Positions 53,740-63,231 are shown, numbered from the stretch's first letter. The stretch: 64,000 nucleotides of DNA from Pedobacter sp. N36a (GCF_014472395.1 NZ_JACSZW010000005.1:372001-436000), one strand, 5' to 3'. Notes: generated from the letters alone by a model not told the origin. Made by a program: numbers and translations.

Positions 53740-54720
53740 TTACCTCTCGATCCCCACTCCTTCTTCAACTCCCTTTCCAATCCTTTTTTCTTTAACCAAC
53801 CCCTGATTTAATGCTGGTACCTTTAGCAGCTGCTCTCTTTTTACCGACTTACCATCCAAATCAAAGAAATTGATTTTGCCATAACGCACTGCCGTTTCTA
53901 CAAATACCTTGGTCTGCTCGTCGCCTTTTTCTACAGTAACAATCGGGCGATTCCCATTCCTTAACGACAGCTCTAAATTCTCCGCCTTTTTGGGGTCCTC
54001 TAAATCTTTAATCTTAAACTCATTTAAAGATCTCTTCAAATCAAACCCATAATTCGGGTCCATGAACTGCCGCATCGTAAAGTTATTGTACCTATCCCTT
54101 GGTTTATCTACATCTAATACCATCCAGGCTTTATACTGATGACCATCCCTGCTCAGCAAGTCATCCCTGTAAACTGCTCTCCCCTGCATCAAATTCACTG
54201 CCTGTTCAGCGGTATAACCCTTTCCATGATCTACCCAAAACGTCTGAGGGATTGGTGGCGCATAAAAAGTCTGTTGAAAATCTTTAGTCAGATAATTCAC
54301 CTTCCCCTCTTCCATCATCACTAGGGATGTTTTATGCGCTATATCCTTGCCGATAGCCAGTTCACAATTGCCCGTATTATTTTTAAACAAAGTGATGGCC
54401 TCCGCTACATTTTCCAACTTTTTAAACTGATTTTTTCCATCTGCATCTTTAGTAATCAATAGATACTTTTGCTCCTGTCCCAAGGGTACCCCCTGATGAG
54501 GATATGCCTCAAAGCGGTTCATATAATAATATTCGCTATTGCTAGACTGCTTAAAATACAAAGTCAAATCCACTTGTTTCTTCCCCCCCAAGAACCGCTC
54601 ATCCAGCGTGAAATTTGAAATATTATTCCTCATTTGTTCTTCCATCAACGTGGTGATTTTATCACCAAAGCCCAAAGCTTTCATTTCCAGTTTAAGGGCT
54701 TCTAAATTGTTTAAATTCAT
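53740..54720 (-). CDS. DUF3945/DUF4099-like protein of conjugative elements
   Basis: 326 residues, soluble. LEALKLEMKALGFGDKITTL at the N-terminus, then KQVDLTLYFKQSSNSEYYYM and RFEAYPHQGVPLGQEQKYLL; the C-terminal half contains the repeat-like YKAWMVLDVDKPRDRYNNFT and FMDPNYGFDLKRSLNEFKIK. These patterns are typical of proteins annotated DUF3945 or DUF4099 in Bacteroidota conjugative transposons; their role is unknown. It stands at the distal end of the tra operon, 111 bp after traM. Confidence 0.65.
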   Translation of the reverse strand: MNLNNLEALKLEMKALGFGDKITTLMEEQMRNNISNFTLDERFLGGKKQVDLTLYFKQSSNSEYYYMNRFEAYPHQGVPLGQEQKYLLITKDADGKNQFKKLENVAEAITLFKNNTGNCELAIGKDIAHKTSLVMMEEGKVNYLTKDFQQTFYAPPIPQTFWVDHGKGYTAEQAVNLMQGRAVYRDDLLSRDGHQYKAWMVLDVDKPRDRYNNFTMRQFMDPNYGFDLKRSLNEFKIKDLEDPKKAENLELSLRNGNRPIVTVEKGDEQTKVFVETAVRYGKINFFDLDGKSVKREQLLKVPALNQGLVKEKRIGKGVEEGVGIER

Positions 54721-54775
54721 TTTTCCTGTTTTAAAAAGTTGATCTTTTTGAATTTATGTCCTTCTCTAGGAGTTG

Positions 54776-54835
54776 TTATGAGTCTGGCCTTTTGGAGTAA
54801 GCCCAAGAAAACTCACATACGCTCCAGGCAATCAT
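54776..54835 (-). other. 19-codon stub overlapping the traM stop codon
   Basis: ATG at 54835 overlaps the traM stop as ATGA, the coupling arrangement expected for the next tra gene, but the frame stops after 19 codons (begins MIAWSVCEF). In this operon type traN (VirB9-like) normally follows traM. The stub is either the remains of a deleted traN or chance. It has no recognisable traN sequence. Confidence 0.35.
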
Positions 54836-55890
54836 TTTTCTGGCTTATTATTCTTGAGTAGCACCCGCTCCCCTGCCTTCAGTTTCACCTTAATCCGTCT
54901 GATTTTCTTACTCAGTAGCGATTTTGCGGCATCCAGCCCGGCGCCAGCCACCTGTTTAGGTAAACTCTGATCAAAGCCTGACAAGCCCATACCTCGAGCG
55001 GCATTATCTATCCCTCCATTCAAGCTCTCGGTAACCATGGCCTCTGGAGCATACATCCCTGGCATTCCATCCAATGCATAGACAGACAAATCCACTGGAA
55101 TAATAGAAGTTCCTACACGTATATTTTTGATATCCAGCAGGAGCCGCTGATTGATGATCCGGCAAGTGCCAAATATAAAATGGCCTTTGGCAATCTTTTG
55201 ATGATTTAAGGTGATGGAATCTAAAATCCGAAGTTTAATCGTCGCCCCCTGTACTGCCTTTTGCTGATCTACGATTTCCGCAGGAATTGCCCTAAACAAA
55301 CTATCAGGACTGGCAACAAGCTTTTCTTTATATCGCTGCTGCACCAGTTCAGGGTGCTGAATATCCAAAATGCTTTGCAACATCCCATTGAGCTGCTGCA
55401 TTTCCGGATCTTCAGCTTTATTTTCCTGCATGGTCCTCATCAACCCTTCCAAGCGGTCCACATCATTTTTGATAGAAGTAGCTTGGCTTGTTCCACCAGC
55501 AGGCTTACCCTGTTCAGCGGCTAATTTCGCAGGCTTTTCCAGTTCCCGATTCAAAGCCTCCAGTTTTAAATTAATCTGCTCTGCAGGGTCCTCGTGTTTA
55601 ACCTCCCCAAATCCTAAACGATGAGTCATCACTCCCAACCCATTGCTATCACTTAGAGAATTGTCCCGATCTAGCTGTGCATAATATCCCATTTTATCTA
55701 CCGGTTCAGTTTTTTTAAAGCTTGCATCCGGCAAATTCGTATTGATTCCTTTTGCAGCAAGCTGCTGGTCTTTCTCCTTATTGTTTCTACCTCCACCCAT
55801 CGCATAAAATGCCAAGGCTAAAAAAGGCAGTACCAATAGCGGAAGGAACAGCAATACTTTTCGTTTATCTTTTGATCTTTTAGTCATCAT
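54832..55890 (-). CDS. traM: Conjugative transfer protein TraM (VirB10-like)
   Basis: 352 residues. One N-terminal membrane anchor (VLLFLPLLVLPFLALAFYAM), a long flexible Gln/Glu-rich periplasmic linker (about 40-190), and a conserved C-terminal domain (about 205-345: VQGATIKLRILDSITLNHQK, KGHFIFGTCRIINQRLLLDI, VDLSVYALDGMPGMYAPEAM). It spans the periplasm and connects inner and outer parts of the mating channel. It is the last recognisable channel gene of the operon in this direction. Confidence 0.9.
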   Translation of the reverse strand: MMTKRSKDKRKVLLFLPLLVLPFLALAFYAMGGGRNNKEKDQQLAAKGINTNLPDASFKKTEPVDKMGYYAQLDRDNSLSDSNGLGVMTHRLGFGEVKHEDPAEQINLKLEALNRELEKPAKLAAEQGKPAGGTSQATSIKNDVDRLEGLMRTMQENKAEDPEMQQLNGMLQSILDIQHPELVQQRYKEKLVASPDSLFRAIPAEIVDQQKAVQGATIKLRILDSITLNHQKIAKGHFIFGTCRIINQRLLLDIKNIRVGTSIIPVDLSVYALDGMPGMYAPEAMVTESLNGGIDNAARGMGLSGFDQSLPKQVAGAGLDAAKSLLSKKIRRIKVKLKAGERVLLKNNKPEK

Positions 55891-55961
55891 CGTTTTATCT
55901 TATCAGGTCATTATTCTATTCATTTAAATTGTTGTTCCCAGCAGAGCGAAGCGACGATCTA

Positions 55962-56183
55962 TTAATTTAGAAAGGCAGAAAACAGCAAATACAGTAGGTA
56001 ACTACCAAAAACACCGCAAAACAGCATCAACAGTAATTGCTTAGTTCTTATATGCAAATTTTCCACTTTTTCATTCAACCAATCCGCCAAGCACCTTTGC
56101 CTCCGAAGCACCCACATGGCGATTCGGTGAGCCAACTGGTCAGCTGAACCGCCAGGATTCCTATTTTTAAAAGCTCTTCTCAT
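55962..56183 (-). CDS. traL: Small TraL-like membrane protein
   Basis: 73 residues, basic N-terminal half and one C-terminal membrane helix (about 49-71, LLLMLFCGVFGSYLLYLLFS). Position between traK and traM matches traL (DUF3989) of Bacteroidota conjugative transposons, and size and topology fit, though it is shorter than usual and the sequence match is weak. It starts 1 bp after the traK stop. Confidence 0.65.
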   Translation of the reverse strand: MRRAFKNRNPGGSADQLAHRIAMWVLRRQRCLADWLNEKVENLHIRTKQLLLMLFCGVFGSYLLYLLFSAFLN

Positions 56184-56184
56184 C

Positions 56185-56796
56185 TTAAGGTTTAATTAGG
56201 TCCTGGTTTGAAATCGTTTCCCATTTCAAGATCAAAAAGCCATGAGGATTATTGTCAGAACGGGATACATTACGCAAATAACCCTGGGTGACGAGCTTTC
56301 GTAGCACGGTAGAGCTCGAACGGGTCAATTTCTGTGTGGCATAACAACGGAAATAAAAAGGATACTGGTTTAAGTCCAACTGTGTGCTGTCTATCTGGAT
56401 TTCCTGGGAAATATTGCCGGCTATTAAATTGCTGTAAAATCCCTGCTCTTTCAGGTTATCATAAGCCTTTTTGGCACTCTGATCAGCCAGATTCAAAGCC
56501 CCAGCAATGTTTCGCTGGATCACCTTTTCATCTGGATCCAGGGTGAAAAAATAATGGTGGAACATTTTTACATGATCCCGGGTTTCTACCCCTATGTTGT
56601 CTTTACGTTCTGCCGCAAAAGCCTCTATTGCTTTTCCATTGGCTAGAATATAAATCCTGTTCTCCGCTACTTTGATCCTTTCATAGCTTTTATAAATCGC
56701 AAATCCAGAAAGCCCTGCGCAAAACAGCATCAAAAAAATGCTGAACCTTTTGATATGGCTAAAAGCCGTATCAATGTTTTTAAATTGTGTAAACAT
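56185..56796 (-). CDS. traK: Conjugative transfer protein TraK (VirB8-like)
   Basis: 203 residues. Cytoplasmic N-terminus, one membrane helix (about 19-38), then a periplasmic domain with the TraK landmarks DHVKMFHHYFFTLDPDEKVI, NLKEQGFYSNLIAGNISQEI and YPFYFRCYATQKLTRSSSTV. VirB8-like proteins assemble the inner-membrane part of the type IV secretion channel. Confidence 0.92.
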   Translation of the reverse strand: MFTQFKNIDTAFSHIKRFSIFLMLFCAGLSGFAIYKSYERIKVAENRIYILANGKAIEAFAAERKDNIGVETRDHVKMFHHYFFTLDPDEKVIQRNIAGALNLADQSAKKAYDNLKEQGFYSNLIAGNISQEIQIDSTQLDLNQYPFYFRCYATQKLTRSSSTVLRKLVTQGYLRNVSRSDNNPHGFLILKWETISNQDLIKP

Positions 56797-56799
56797 CCT

Positions 56800-57984
56800 T
56801 TAAGTTTTAGAATTACCAGATAATTTGTCTTTGAAATAATCATTACCCATAGCTGTAGCCATCCCCTGAGAAGTGGAAGATTTCCCGTCCCCCAAAGCAT
56901 CCTGCATCATCCCTATACCTGCTCCCGAAGCCACTCCTCCAATAGCGCCAGTACCACTACTGACCATCGTATTGACCTTGGTTAACATCGAATTCCCTCC
57001 GCCAGCATGTACCACATAATTCGCAACTGTAGGCACGCAGAAGTAACCCACTATTCCAATAATCATAAAAATTAAATAAGCGATATCGGTGCTGCTGAAA
57101 AAAGTATCCCCCTGCTGAGCCACCTCAGAAATATCCAAACGGATCATTTGTTGCTGAATCTTGCCCAGGATCGTACCGAAGATATTGGCAATAGGAAGCC
57201 ATAAAAAGATATTGATATACCGGGCAATCCAAACGGTTAGGGTATGTTGTAAACCATCGTAGACCGAAAATCCCAATACCAGTGGCCCCAGGATAGCCAG
57301 TACAATCAAGAAAAATGTCCTTAAAGTATTGATGCATAAAGCAGCAGACTGATAGACTATTTGTAAAACTTCCGACATAAACTGTTTAAAAGAATGTCTC
57401 ATCTTATAATCCTGTCGGTCCGCCCAAAACCTGATGTCATTTCCTATCCCATCCAACCATCCCTCGTCCTGGGGCGCATTCTTTGGATGAGTATATTTAT
57501 ACCACTGCTCTCGGTTACCGCTCCCATCCTCTCCTACATACAGCTTATACTTTACCGACTTTTTCAGCTCCAGTTCCTTTTGATCCAGGAGCGCTTTGAT
57601 CGCCTGATCTGAATCTTTAACCATACCTGCCGTCGCCGAAACACTTAACCCAAGCACTCCATTAAAAACTGCTATTACTACAGGGAAAAGCACGATGGTC
57701 AGCCCAAGAGCAAAGGGCCGTAATAAAGGATAAAAATCAATCGCTTCTGCCGACGCCATCTGACGCCATACCCTACTTGCAATGTACCATAGGGCCCCAA
57801 ACCCGGCGATTGCACGACCTGCAGCAATCAGCCCAGAACAAAGGGGCAGCATTTCTGCATATACCTTTTCCAGCACCGACTGCAAACCTCCAATCTGCCC
57901 CGCTAGCCCTTGTGCCCGAGAAATACCGGGCATAAACATGACCATAACCACCGTTAATGTGGCCATTAAAAATTTACATTTCAT
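56800..57984 (-). CDS. traJ: Conjugative transfer protein TraJ (VirB6-like)
   Basis: 394 residues. Signal-like N-terminus, six or more membrane helices, and TraJ landmarks GFGALWYIASRVWRQMASAE, PFALGLTIVLFPVVIAVFNG and KVNTMVSSGTGAIGGVASGA. It is the polytopic inner-membrane channel component. It lies between the TraI-like cluster and traK with gaps of 12 and 3 bp. Confidence 0.92.
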   Translation of the reverse strand: MKCKFLMATLTVVMVMFMPGISRAQGLAGQIGGLQSVLEKVYAEMLPLCSGLIAAGRAIAGFGALWYIASRVWRQMASAEAIDFYPLLRPFALGLTIVLFPVVIAVFNGVLGLSVSATAGMVKDSDQAIKALLDQKELELKKSVKYKLYVGEDGSGNREQWYKYTHPKNAPQDEGWLDGIGNDIRFWADRQDYKMRHSFKQFMSEVLQIVYQSAALCINTLRTFFLIVLAILGPLVLGFSVYDGLQHTLTVWIARYINIFLWLPIANIFGTILGKIQQQMIRLDISEVAQQGDTFFSSTDIAYLIFMIIGIVGYFCVPTVANYVVHAGGGNSMLTKVNTMVSSGTGAIGGVASGAGIGMMQDALGDGKSSTSQGMATAMGNDYFKDKLSGNSKT

Positions 57985-57996
57985 AATTTTAAAGGA

Positions 57997-58638
57997 TTAA
58001 TTAATGTTGTAAAAGCTTCTGGAATCGCGGATCTGCTGTTTTTCCTTGTCCCGGTAAGCGCTGAGTAGATTGGCTTGTGCATTGAAAGACCGCAAGAACA
58101 TCAGTTTGTCTTCTGTATCCGCAAAGATCCGATCAATAGCTTGCAACCGCTGCTCATCACTCATTCTTAAGGTCAAAGAAGTCGTCACCATGACCAGTGC
58201 GTCCAGGTTATTTAAATTCTGGTCAAAGAGCTGCTGGTATACTTTAGCGAAATAATCCAGTTCAGAAAGGTTAAAATTCCCGGCCGATCGAAATCGGTCA
58301 TAAGCCAACTTGTACTCCGTTACAATTTTCTTTTGATAGGTAATGATATCTGCAACACGTCTATACTTTTTAACCTCAGGGCGGACCAGCAGCAAACCAT
58401 CCATAAAGACTTCATGCAAAGTGAAATTACCCTTCGAAATATTTTTAATGGCATCGTAACCACCCGAAATGACTGAAAAACCTTTTTTCATATCTGTGAG
58501 GATATTCTTAAGCTGACTTAGTTTTTCTACATTCAGCAGCAATTGTTGCACTTCCGTAGACTGTGCTTTCACTAAACCGGAAAATAAAAACAGTATTTGA
58601 AAAGTAGTACCAAAAATTAAGATTTTAATTGAGTTCAT
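57997..58638 (-). CDS. TraI-like exported transfer protein, third of three tandem genes
   Basis: 213 residues. Signal peptide 1-25 (ending GLVKAQ), then coiled helices: KKGFSVISGGYDAIKNISKG, NFTLHEVFMDGLLLVRPEVK, and the MSDEQRLQAIDRIF motif near residue 150. The GNFTLH and MSD-x-x-R signatures are shared with the preceding gene. It overlaps that gene by 14 bp. The likely role is a VirB5-like minor pilus or channel tip protein, by analogy with TraI. Confidence 0.72.
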   Translation of the reverse strand: MNSIKILIFGTTFQILFLFSGLVKAQSTEVQQLLLNVEKLSQLKNILTDMKKGFSVISGGYDAIKNISKGNFTLHEVFMDGLLLVRPEVKKYRRVADIITYQKKIVTEYKLAYDRFRSAGNFNLSELDYFAKVYQQLFDQNLNNLDALVMVTTSLTLRMSDEQRLQAIDRIFADTEDKLMFLRSFNAQANLLSAYRDKEKQQIRDSRSFYNIN

Positions 58639-59260
58639 AGCTCTTTCTTAAATGGTGAATAGATTCTTGTTCCTCCTTATTTCCCTGGATCACCAACCAG
58701 ACCTGTTTACTGAAATCCAGGACAAAAGCATATTTCTCTCCCAAAGATTGACGAATCCTCTGGTCTCTAAAAATCCGCTCATCATCACTCATTTCCAACT
58801 TTCCAGAAGTCATAATCGTTATTAGTTCGTCCAAATCCGATCGGCACTGGTCCATTACCTGAGCCTTTACCTCAAGGACATACACCCTGTTCCCTGCTGA
58901 CAAATCACCCATAGGAATCCCATCAAAAGCCTGATCCATGGAACGTAGCAAAGCCGTCAACTCCTCTATCTTAACATGAGCCCTAACTGAAGGGCTTACC
59001 TGCTTTAATGAAGAAATAAGAGCTGTATGTAAGCTGAATTCGCCACCTGTAAAGCTTTGTACTACTCCAAGACCAGATCCCACAATTTCATAACCCTTTT
59101 TAGCATAGCCCGCGTATACCTGTAAAGCAGTGATCTGCTGAAGCAGATAAAGCTTTTGCGTTTTTTTCTGTTTAAAAAACTCCGCAAAGGTTTGCCCCTT
59201 CGCCGAAAAAGAGAACATCAGTACTACCAGCATCCAGGATCCTTTATTGCGCAATACCAT
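58625..59260 (-). CDS. TraI-like exported transfer protein, second of three tandem genes
   Basis: 211 residues. Signal peptide 1-22 (ending SFSAKGQ), then KLYLLQQITALQVYAGYAKK, GYEIVGSGLGVVQSFTGGEF and SLHTALISSL, with the shared MSDDERIFRDQRIRQSL motif late. Related to the third gene by order of motifs and by the GEFSLH/GNFTLH block. Overlaps the first gene by 17 bp and the third by 14 bp. Confidence 0.72.
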   Translation of the reverse strand: MVLRNKGSWMLVVLMFSFSAKGQTFAEFFKQKKTQKLYLLQQITALQVYAGYAKKGYEIVGSGLGVVQSFTGGEFSLHTALISSLKQVSPSVRAHVKIEELTALLRSMDQAFDGIPMGDLSAGNRVYVLEVKAQVMDQCRSDLDELITIMTSGKLEMSDDERIFRDQRIRQSLGEKYAFVLDFSKQVWLVIQGNKEEQESIHHLRKSYELN

Positions 59261-59999
59261 AAATCTCTTTTAAAGTGGCGACCTCGTCCAGGGATTTAGC
59301 CCTGCTCAAACTCATCTGGATATTCCCGGTATTGAATTTTTTCAGGTCCGAAAAATTAATGTCCATTTGATCCGCAGCAGTATTAATGATCTCGAGTCTT
59401 GCCGCGTCACTCATTTGGGTCTTAAAAGAATTAACCACCAAAAGGAGCTGATCTAAATTTTTAATGCTCTCATCCAAAATCCCTGCATATACCTTTTCCA
59501 TATAACTCAACTCTTCAGGGGGAAAATGCTGATCCTGCTGGAACAGCTTCCAAGCCCATTTGTACTCGTCCACAATGGCCATTTGCTTTGTCGTTAGTTC
59601 TTTAATCCGTTTATAATAAGTGATAGCAGATTTGATCTCCCATAATTCCTGATAATAATTGCTGTACAAATCCTTTTGTCGTGCGGTCCAGTCTGCAATC
59701 TCTCCCAACTTTAGCTTAGACAACTGGTTCTCCAATACCTTTTGGGCATTTTGCAACCAAATCGTTTCATTCTGTAAGCGTTGGATCTTTAAGTCTACCG
59801 CTTTAATAACCTTTTTTACCCCCGCCTTGATCACTTCCAAAACTGCTACCTGTGCGCTTGCCCCCGTAGGCAAAGCGACAAATAACATCAAGGTACTGAT
59901 CGGCAAAACCACCATGTATTTTTTCATCATCTTATGTATTAGATTTTTAACACTTTTCATCAGCCCCAATGGACTTTTAAATGGATTCCAGAATTTCAT
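59244..59999 (-). CDS. traI: Conjugative transfer protein TraI (VirB5-like)
   Basis: 251 residues; the start may be Met25 (59927), which gives a normal signal peptide ending TGASAQ. A coiled-coil body (LKIQRLQNETIWLQNAQKVL, LGEIADWTARQKDLYSNYYQ, KQMAIVDEYKWAWKLFQQDQ) and the MSDAARLEIINTAADQ motif match Sphingobacteriaceae TraI. It lies 42 bp after traG. VirB5-like proteins cap the pilus and help contact recipients. Confidence 0.85.
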   Translation of the reverse strand: MKFWNPFKSPLGLMKSVKNLIHKMMKKYMVVLPISTLMLFVALPTGASAQVAVLEVIKAGVKKVIKAVDLKIQRLQNETIWLQNAQKVLENQLSKLKLGEIADWTARQKDLYSNYYQELWEIKSAITYYKRIKELTTKQMAIVDEYKWAWKLFQQDQHFPPEELSYMEKVYAGILDESIKNLDQLLLVVNSFKTQMSDAARLEIINTAADQMDINFSDLKKFNTGNIQMSLSRAKSLDEVATLKEIYGIAQ

Positions 60000-60041
60000 C
60001 TGATTAGAAATTTGTTTGAAATAAATTAGCTGTAGCCTGAT

Positions 60042-62522
60042 TTATGATGAGCTACTCGTTTTTCGTTCCTTACTTCTGATTTCTTCCGCTAAGACAGAAA
60101 TCCCCTTTTGTATGCTTCCATATTTATTGGCATAAGCCTGAATCCGAACCTTCTCCCTTTCCTCAGTGGTATAGGCTAAGTATTCCTCCAGGGAAACTTC
60201 GGTACGGTATACCTTACTGTGACCGCCAAGAGAAATAAAGACTTCCTTATACTTGCGATTGGGTTCATTGGCTTTGTTCATCGAAAGAATCAATGACTTA
60301 TCTTTCTCAGTGAGCCCTAAAAGCTCCTGGAGCTGATCAAACTTGTTTTGATACTTACTTTGGTCCAACAGAATCTTACAATCGCTGTTATTAATGATCG
60401 CATTTTTGACAATCGGGGAGCTGATAATGTCATCAATCTCCTGGGTCACTACAATGGGTTCCCCAAAAAATTTGCGCATGGTTTTAAACAGGTACTTAAT
60501 ATGCTCTGCCATCCCTGGCTTGGCAATGGACTTCCAGACTTCCTCTAATAGCAAAATCTTCCGAATCCCCTTTAGCTTGCGCATCTTACTGATGACTAAT
60601 TCCATAATAATCAAAGTGACTACCGGAAATAAAATCGGGTGATCCTTTAGTACGTCAATTTCAAAGACAATGAACCGCCTGTGCAGCAAATCCAAATTCT
60701 CCCTCGCATTCAGCAGGTAATCAAATTCACCACCTCGATAATAAGGATTTAACACATACAGAAAATTCCCGATATCAAAATCTTGCTCCTTCACCCGGCC
60801 ATTTTCCAGCACTACAAGGTATTCCGACTTCAAAAAATCATAGAAGCTATTGAAACATGGAAAAATATCCGGGTGCTGATCCAAATGCTCAAAATACAGC
60901 GTCAAAGCCATAGAAATCGCCACATATTCAGACCTGCGATAGGGCTCATCATCCTTTTTCCAAAGCGCCAGCAACAAGGTTTTGATGCTCTCCTTTTTTT
61001 CGGTATCCAATACATCCCCATCAGGCAAAGAAAAAGGATTGAATTTAATGGGGTCACTTTCGGTATAGGTGAAATAATATCCCCCAACCAAATCACAAAG
61101 GCCTTTATAGCTATGGCCAATATCCACGATCACTACGTCAGTTCCCTGCTCGTAATATGACCTAATCAGGTGATTGGTTAAAAAAGATTTTCCTGACCCA
61201 CTGGGCCCACAGATAAACTTAGACCGATTGGTAATCCAGCCTTTTTCCCAGGGCTCATCTGAAATGTCTACATGTACCGGCCTCCCCGTTAAACGGTCCC
61301 CCAGGCGGATCCCAAAAGGACTGATGCTACTGCGATAATTGCTTTCCAGATTAAAAAAGCAGGTCGCTTGTTCCAAAAACGTATCGAAGGTGTCGTTCAT
61401 CGGAAAGTCAGCCTGATTCCCAGGAAGCCCAGCAAACCAAATTTGTGCTGCCCCATCGGTCTCCTGCTTACAAACCGCGCTCATCTGAGCCATTGCCGAA
61501 CCTACTTTGTTTTTCAAATTTGCCACCTCAGCCTCACGATCAGACCAGGCGAACACATTGAAATGAGCTTTTACCGGTAATCTGCTATGAATCACTGCTT
61601 CATTTAAAAAGTCATTAACCGCATCCCTACTCACCGCATTTTCTCTGGAATAGCCTGACAAAGACTGCAAACGCAGTTTTTTTGCTTCCAAACGAGTGAT
61701 GGTCTTCTCACTATTCTCAATAAATACATATTGATTCAGGATATGGTTACAGTTCAAAAGACTTCCTAAAGGACTCGCAAAGCCAATACTGAATTTGGTT
61801 CTATCAGTACTATACTGCTCATAATTCATCCGGCTTCCACAAAGTGGTGGCAATGCTGCTGCCTCAGCCAGAGTGTACAGCTCGCAGCTTTTTTCACCGA
61901 CCTTAATCCCTTGTTTCAACTGAATATCGGCAAGCATACTCCGCTGATCATCTCCGAGTAAAAAGCAATACTTTTCGATGACTCCCGCCTTGTTTGAAGT
62001 ACCAGATAACTCATCATCAGTCAAACGAATCAAGGACACAAAACCACTGTCAATAAGAATACGTTCCAGCTGGCCGGCAATGTCCAAAAAATCCTTTAAC
62101 AATACCGGATTAATGGTCTGAGCAGGGACAATAGATTTACGCAGCATATTGCTGTACACCGAAGAAGAAAGTTTACGCCCATGAGGTTTCTTGGTTAAAA
62201 AGAGGTAACAGCTATGGTCCAGACATTCCCTTTCATTAAAAAAGCGTTCACTGGACCGAGAGAGAAAACCAGTCCCAGCATTGTTAAAATCCGCTTTAAA
62301 ACTTCCCTTGGTAAACCAATCCTGCTTGTGAAAAATACTATACTTCGGTAGTAGCTTAATGGCCTTTACCCAGCTTTGGTGATAAGCCTCATACTCCTGA
62401 TCTGAAAGTGTAAAAATCTCTGGAAGTCCTAGCCGATAACCAATCGTGATATCTCCTTGCATAGAAACGATGCAACCCTTTTCTACTTTAGAAAGGGGCA
62501 ATATAGCGGAAGCCTCTACCAT
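60042..62522 (-). CDS. traG: Conjugation ATPase TraG (VirB4 family)
   Basis: 826 residues. N-terminal TraG/VirB4 domain, then the ATPase with Walker A GPSGSGKSF (about 438-446), VVIVDIGHSYKGLCDLVGGY, the Walker B region KILLLEEVWKSIA (about 656-668) and FGEPIVVTQEIDDIISSPIV. It powers assembly of the mating channel in the cytoplasm. It overlaps traF by 7 bp, indicating translational coupling. Confidence 0.95.
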   Translation of the reverse strand: MVEASAILPLSKVEKGCIVSMQGDITIGYRLGLPEIFTLSDQEYEAYHQSWVKAIKLLPKYSIFHKQDWFTKGSFKADFNNAGTGFLSRSSERFFNERECLDHSCYLFLTKKPHGRKLSSSVYSNMLRKSIVPAQTINPVLLKDFLDIAGQLERILIDSGFVSLIRLTDDELSGTSNKAGVIEKYCFLLGDDQRSMLADIQLKQGIKVGEKSCELYTLAEAAALPPLCGSRMNYEQYSTDRTKFSIGFASPLGSLLNCNHILNQYVFIENSEKTITRLEAKKLRLQSLSGYSRENAVSRDAVNDFLNEAVIHSRLPVKAHFNVFAWSDREAEVANLKNKVGSAMAQMSAVCKQETDGAAQIWFAGLPGNQADFPMNDTFDTFLEQATCFFNLESNYRSSISPFGIRLGDRLTGRPVHVDISDEPWEKGWITNRSKFICGPSGSGKSFLTNHLIRSYYEQGTDVVIVDIGHSYKGLCDLVGGYYFTYTESDPIKFNPFSLPDGDVLDTEKKESIKTLLLALWKKDDEPYRRSEYVAISMALTLYFEHLDQHPDIFPCFNSFYDFLKSEYLVVLENGRVKEQDFDIGNFLYVLNPYYRGGEFDYLLNARENLDLLHRRFIVFEIDVLKDHPILFPVVTLIIMELVISKMRKLKGIRKILLLEEVWKSIAKPGMAEHIKYLFKTMRKFFGEPIVVTQEIDDIISSPIVKNAIINNSDCKILLDQSKYQNKFDQLQELLGLTEKDKSLILSMNKANEPNRKYKEVFISLGGHSKVYRTEVSLEEYLAYTTEEREKVRIQAYANKYGSIQKGISVLAEEIRSKERKTSSSS

Positions 62523-62857
62523 CTTCCCCCTCCTTTCAACCGAATAAATATCCCCCTATTTCTAAACTTCAAAGTGCGAGGTACACTCCGCCTTGCCCAA
62601 TATTTTTTAAGCCCATGTTCCCCAAACCGATGACTCAAGCGGAACACCATAAAAAACAAACCAGCTCCAAGGCCCAGAATTAAGGGCAAAACCAACATCA
62701 AACCAACCCCGCAGATATACAGTATGGCAAATAAAATGAGCAGTAGCACCAGCCCAATCGCTAAATAAGCGATGTACTGCGCCTTTAGCCCTTTAAAGAC
62801 AATAGGCTTGGAAACCCCTCTGTTAATTGTATATACGCTGCCCATACTAAATTCCAA
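62516..62857 (-). CDS. traF: Conjugative transfer protein TraF (DUF4133, VirB3-like)
   Basis: 113 residues; Met5 is an alternative start. Family start YTINRGVSKPIVFKGLKAQY, two membrane helices (about 32-75), and a basic cytoplasmic end (YWARRSVPRTLKFRNRGIFI). Overlaps traE by 11 bp and traG by 7 bp. Confidence 0.92.
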   Translation of the reverse strand: MEFSMGSVYTINRGVSKPIVFKGLKAQYIAYLAIGLVLLLILFAILYICGVGLMLVLPLILGLGAGLFFMVFRLSHRFGEHGLKKYWARRSVPRTLKFRNRGIFIRLKGGGRW

Positions 62858-63191
62858 AAAAGGATTTCAACACAGTAGCTACCACTACCAAAAATATACA
62901 ACTGCCAAACCAGGCCGCAGCCACCTTATTGGTATCCGGCTCTCCAGCATTCCACTTATTGAATACTTTCACCGCCCCGATGATACCGATGACTGCACCA
63001 ATGGCATACATCAAGTCACAACCTGTATCAAAGTATCCTTTAACTTTATTGGTCGCTTCCCGTATCCCAGCCTCTCCATCCTGAGCGAATAGATTTAAGG
63101 AAAACAAAAGATGGCAACAGCAAATTACTAAAGCGAAAAGTAAAGCTTTGCCAAAAACCTTTTTGTGGCAAGTAAGTTTAGATGAATCCAT
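62847..63191 (-). CDS. traE: Conjugative transfer protein TraE (DUF4134)
   Basis: 114 residues from the ATG at 63191, chosen because it gives the family's normal length and a usable signal sequence (LLFALVICCCHLLFSLNLFA); an earlier in-frame ATG at 63260 would overlap the upstream gene. After cleavage: GIREATNKVKGYFDTGCDLM, YAIGAVIGIIGAVKVFNKWN, AGEPDTNKVAAAWFGSCIFL. The two hydrophobic helices and size resemble VirB2-type pilin subunits, which is the proposed role of this family. Confidence 0.9.
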   Translation of the reverse strand: MDSSKLTCHKKVFGKALLFALVICCCHLLFSLNLFAQDGEAGIREATNKVKGYFDTGCDLMYAIGAVIGIIGAVKVFNKWNAGEPDTNKVAAAWFGSCIFLVVVATVLKSFFGI

Positions 63192-63231
63192 GAGAAATAA
63201 ATTGAGGTGAAAAATTTTAGCGCAAAGACAT

